Below, in pieces: positions 6,297 through 8,679 of a DNA stretch of 8,679 bases (position 1 is the first letter of the stretch; each line of letters begins with the position of its first letter). The translations under genes and the position numbers were made by a program. Source of the DNA: Opitutia bacterium UBA5964. Lineage in GTDB: Bacteria > Verrucomicrobiota > Verrucomicrobiia > Opitutales > Coraliomargaritaceae. The stretch spans positions 1 to 8,679 of the forward strand of contig DJBY01000079.1 in the NCBI GenBank assembly GCA_002430605.1. The letters are read 5' to 3'. The notes beneath the pieces were generated by a model. It was not told the origin of the DNA. It worked only from the letters and a program-made list of their open reading frames with translations, and made no database searches.

Positions 6297-7586
6297 ATGA
6301 GAAATAAGTACATTTTACCACTTTTCGCCTCGTTGACACTTAGCTTTTCTGCCTGCGCCAGTACAGACGAAAACATAGCAGTTGTCGATACGGCGCAAGG
6401 TTTGAGTGGTAAGGTATTTGCCGGCTATCAAGGCTGGTATCGCACCCCAACTGACGGCTCCGGCTTAGGCTGGGAGCACTATGAGACCTACGACGAGAAA
6501 TTCAAACCCGGCGAAGCTGGCATTGATTTCTGGCCGGATATGAGCGAATTTCCCGAATCGGAAAAATACGCCACTTCCTTCAAGCATAAGGACGGGAGCA
6601 CTGCTTACGTTTTCACCTCACAGAGCCAGGGTACGGTCGACCTTCATTTTAAATGGATGAAGGATTACGGCATCGACGGGATCTTCCTTCAACGCTTCGC
6701 GCACGATGTGCTAGAGGGTGGACACCACCAATGGGAACTGCTGCAGCCATCTAACAATAAGATGGCTGAATATGTGCAGCTAGGCGCTCAAGGGCACGGG
6801 AGATCATACTCAATCATGTATGACCTTTCCAGCATACGACATGGGGAAATGCCAATGGTGATGGATGATTGGCGTGGCCTCTGTGACCGCCTCGGCATTC
6901 TCAAAGATCCGAACTACTTACATGAAAACGGCAAACCACTGGTCGCAATTTGGGGCGTGGGTTTCCGCAACCGCGCCTACACGATAGACGAAATTTCCAC
7001 ACTCGTTGAATTCTTCAAAAATGACCCTGAATATGGCGGCTGCACTGTCATGCTAGGAGTGCCAACCTATTGGCGCACACTTGAGAGAGATGCAACCGAC
7101 GATCCAAAGCTGCATGATCTCATTCGCAGTGCTGATGTTGTATTGCCATGGACAGTTGGTCGCTTCGGTGGCGCCAAGACTGCGCTCAAGCGCGGCATCG
7201 ACTACGTCACACCCGACCAAGAATGGTGCGATGCGAATGGCGTGCATTACATGCCGCTGGCATTCCCTGGCTTCAGTTGGGGTAACCGCTACAAGCACGA
7301 GAATGCGAAGTATGATCACATTCCACGTGAAGGCGGCCAGTTCCTCTGGAATCAAGCAATCGCTGCGAAACGAGCTGGCGCCGACACGCTTTATATCGCC
7401 ATGTTCGACGAGATGGATGAAGGCACACAGATCTTCAAAACCACCAACAATCCACCAGCCGGAGAGACTCGCTTGTTAACTTACGAGCCACACGAACCAG
7501 ATTATTATCTTCGTCTGAGTGGAGCGGTCGGCCGCATGCTACGCGATGAGATACCCGCGACTGACACACTTCCTGAAGAGTTATAG
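6297..7586 (+). CDS. GH99/GH71-like glycoside hydrolase, putative lipoprotein
   Basis: This is a 429-residue protein from the ATG at 6297. Residues 1-20 form a lipoprotein-like signal (MRNKYILPLFASLTLSFSAC) with Cys20 as the candidate lipid-modified residue, although Phe at -3 is not ideal. The body carries hallmarks of the bacterial GH99/GH71-like group: KVFAGYQGWYRTPTDGSG near 39-55, DYGIDGIFLQRF near 123-133, and AMFDEMDEGTQIF near 368-380. In the last block Glu372 and Glu375 fall in an E-x-x-E-G-T arrangement like the catalytic pair of GH99 endo-alpha-mannosidases and mannanases. GH99 acts on alpha-mannosides and GH71 on alpha-1,3-glucan, but this subgroup has no activity I can cite. An in-frame TTG at 6264 would spoil the signal peptide, so the ATG is preferred. 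It lies 35 bp after the GH-A-like gene and 92 bp before the symporter, fitting a single transcript. It probably acts at the cell surface or in the periplasm. Confidence 0.88.
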   Translation: MRNKYILPLFASLTLSFSACASTDENIAVVDTAQGLSGKVFAGYQGWYRTPTDGSGLGWEHYETYDEKFKPGEAGIDFWPDMSEFPESEKYATSFKHKDGSTAYVFTSQSQGTVDLHFKWMKDYGIDGIFLQRFAHDVLEGGHHQWELLQPSNNKMAEYVQLGAQGHGRSYSIMYDLSSIRHGEMPMVMDDWRGLCDRLGILKDPNYLHENGKPLVAIWGVGFRNRAYTIDEISTLVEFFKNDPEYGGCTVMLGVPTYWRTLERDATDDPKLHDLIRSADVVLPWTVGRFGGAKTALKRGIDYVTPDQEWCDANGVHYMPLAFPGFSWGNRYKHENAKYDHIPREGGQFLWNQAIAAKRAGADTLYIAMFDEMDEGTQIFKTTNNPPAGETRLLTYEPHEPDYYLRLSGAVGRMLRDEIPATDTLPEEL

Positions 7587-7605
7587 TCGAGTCTCATTGC
7601 TCGAC
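7586..7605 (+). other. Intercistronic hairpin GTCGAG-N8-CTCGAC
   Basis: Perfect 6-bp arms at 7586-7591 and 7600-7605 flank an 8-base loop. It begins on the last base of the stop codon of the GH99-like gene. No T-run follows, so it is more likely an mRNA-stabilising or weakly attenuating hairpin than a full terminator. It could lower symporter expression relative to the hydrolases. Confidence 0.4.
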
Positions 7606-7678
7606 GCTCCAGACCTCTCCTCTAGACATATCCTGCACCAGCTAGCATCTTTTATTACAACCAATCCCCTAATATCCT

Positions 7679-8679
7679 ATGAACTCACTCAACTTTATCG
7701 ATAGCTCGATCATCGTCATCTATCTCGTGATTACTATGGGAGTGGGCCTGATCATGACCCGTAAGGCTTCACAAAGCCTGGATAACTACTATCTCGGAGG
7801 ACGCTCCCTACCATGGTATATGTTGGGGATGGCAGGTATGGCTAACTGGTTCGACCTGACTGGCACAATGATCATCACCTCCTTCCTCTACATGCTAGGG
7901 CCGAAGGGGCTCTTCATTGAGTTTCGTGGGGGTGCGGTGCTAATTCTCGCCTTCCTTATTTGCTACACTGGCAAGTGGCACCGTCGCTCTGGCTGTATGA
8001 CAGGTGCCGAATGGATTGCCTACCGCTTTGGCACCGGTACCGAAGCGAAGTGGATGCGCTTTTTCAAAGCCTTTATGACCGTCGTTGCGACCGTCGGCAT
8101 GCTCGCTTACCTGATACGGGGGACGAGTCTGTTTGTCGGTATGTTTATCCCAATGTCCCCGATTATGGTCACCGCAGGTATTGTGGCATTCTGCACACTC
8201 TACACCATGATGGCCGGCTTCTACGGGGTGGTGCTCACTGACCTCGTGCAGGGCGCAATTGTCTTGATTGCCTGTATGATAGTCTCGGTTATTGCCTTCA
8301 ACTTAGTCCCCAGTATGGATGCGCTGGCCGAAGTCGCACTGTCTGTGACGGGCAATTCTAGCTGGACTTCGAGTATGCCAAAGTGGCAAACGGAAATGCC
8401 CGCCGGCTACGAAATGTATCAAAGTCTGATTCTCTTCGCGGCATTTTACCTGATGCGCAATATCATTGGCGGCATGGGCACCGGCGATGAAAGCCGCTAT
8501 TTCGGCGCGAAAAGCGACCGAGATTGCGCACTTCAGTCGATGCTTCAAGGTGTCACGGTTGCCTTTCGTTGGCCGATGATGATGGGCTTCGCGATCCTGG
8601 GCCTGTTTCTAGTCGATCAACTGCTGCCAACTGGCAACAAGTCCATGGAGGCCACCGCGATTGTCAAAACCTACCACCC
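7679..8679 (+). CDS. Sodium:solute symporter (SSS family), N-terminal 333 residues, truncated by the window
   Basis: An open frame from the ATG at 7679 runs without a stop to the window edge (333 codons plus two bases). The SSS family imports sugars, amino acids and related solutes with Na+ across the inner membrane through 11-14 helices. Family features are visible. The first helix is at about 8-27. YYLGGRSLPWYMLGMAG at about 37-53 leads into the substrate/Na+ region NWFDLTGTM. YTMMAGFYGVVLTDLVQGAI at about 175-194 is the typical G-x-x-T-D-x-x-Q motif before a long helix to about 208. Further helices are near 85-97, 130-147, 161-179, 249-265 and 295-314. The start is supported because the first helix begins within ten residues; there is no Shine-Dalgarno. 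It follows two hydrolase genes, so the substrate is probably a mono- or small oligosaccharide from the pathway; this is inference. Confidence 0.92.
   Translation, partial: MNSLNFIDSSIIVIYLVITMGVGLIMTRKASQSLDNYYLGGRSLPWYMLGMAGMANWFDLTGTMIITSFLYMLGPKGLFIEFRGGAVLILAFLICYTGKWHRRSGCMTGAEWIAYRFGTGTEAKWMRFFKAFMTVVATVGMLAYLIRGTSLFVGMFIPMSPIMVTAGIVAFCTLYTMMAGFYGVVLTDLVQGAIVLIACMIVSVIAFNLVPSMDALAEVALSVTGNSSWTSSMPKWQTEMPAGYEMYQSLILFAAFYLMRNIIGGMGTGDESRYFGAKSDRDCALQSMLQGVTVAFRWPMMMGFAILGLFLVDQLLPTGNKSMEATAIVKTYH

Noticed and set aside
7960..8241. Plus-strand open frame of 93 codons in the symporter region
   Set aside because: It is out of frame within the symporter, whose own frame shows transmembrane helices and SSS motifs.
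1..8679. CRISPR arrays, insertion sequences, tRNA or rRNA genes
   Set aside because: No regularly spaced repeats, transposase-like frames, terminal inverted repeats or conserved RNA motifs were seen on either strand.

Overview
The window looks like part of a polysaccharide-use locus from a marine-type Verrucomicrobiota bacterium (Puniceicoccales/Opitutae-like), with Lentisphaerota or Planctomycetota as alternatives. The reasons are two unrelated formylglycine sulfatases close together, an SHD1-like N-terminal extension on one of them, LacI control, a GH99/GH71-like lipoprotein, an SSS-family transporter instead of a SusC/SusD pair, and no recognisable Shine-Dalgarno sequence in front of any of the six main genes. 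The taxonomic call is inference from gene content; no marker gene is present.

Layout. Positions 1-69 (minus) hold the first 23 codons of a gene running off the left edge, possibly a regulator. Positions 95-1729 (plus) encode an exported iduronate-2-sulfatase-like sulfatase with an extra SHD1-like domain. Positions 1861-2898 (plus) encode a LacI-family regulator with its own promoter candidate and a short terminator. Positions 2899-3126 are a convergent gap with no supportable gene. Positions 3127-4770 (minus) encode a second exported sulfatase of the N-acetylglucosamine-6-sulfatase-like type. The divergent gap 4771-4992 carries two exact copies of the palindrome AAACGTTT, one on the -10 region of the sulfatase promoter and one just ahead of the rightward genes. 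Rightward from there lie a cytoplasmic TIM-barrel (clan GH-A-like) enzyme (4993-6261), a GH99/GH71-like putative lipoprotein (6297-7586), and a sodium:solute symporter (7679 to the right edge, truncated). These three are probably one transcription unit.

How the parts may work together (inference): the two exported sulfatases remove sulfate esters and the GH99-like lipoprotein cuts the glycan outside the cytoplasm. The symporter then imports a small sugar or oligosaccharide, and the cytoplasmic GH-A-like enzyme acts on the imported product. The LacI protein would repress the divergent sulfatase and hydrolase promoters until a sugar from the pathway binds it. The substrate cannot be read from sequence; a sulfated fucan, mannan or glycosaminoglycan-like polymer is possible. 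The cytoplasmic GH-A-like protein, which I cannot place in a named family, and the GH99-like partner are the most interesting parts.
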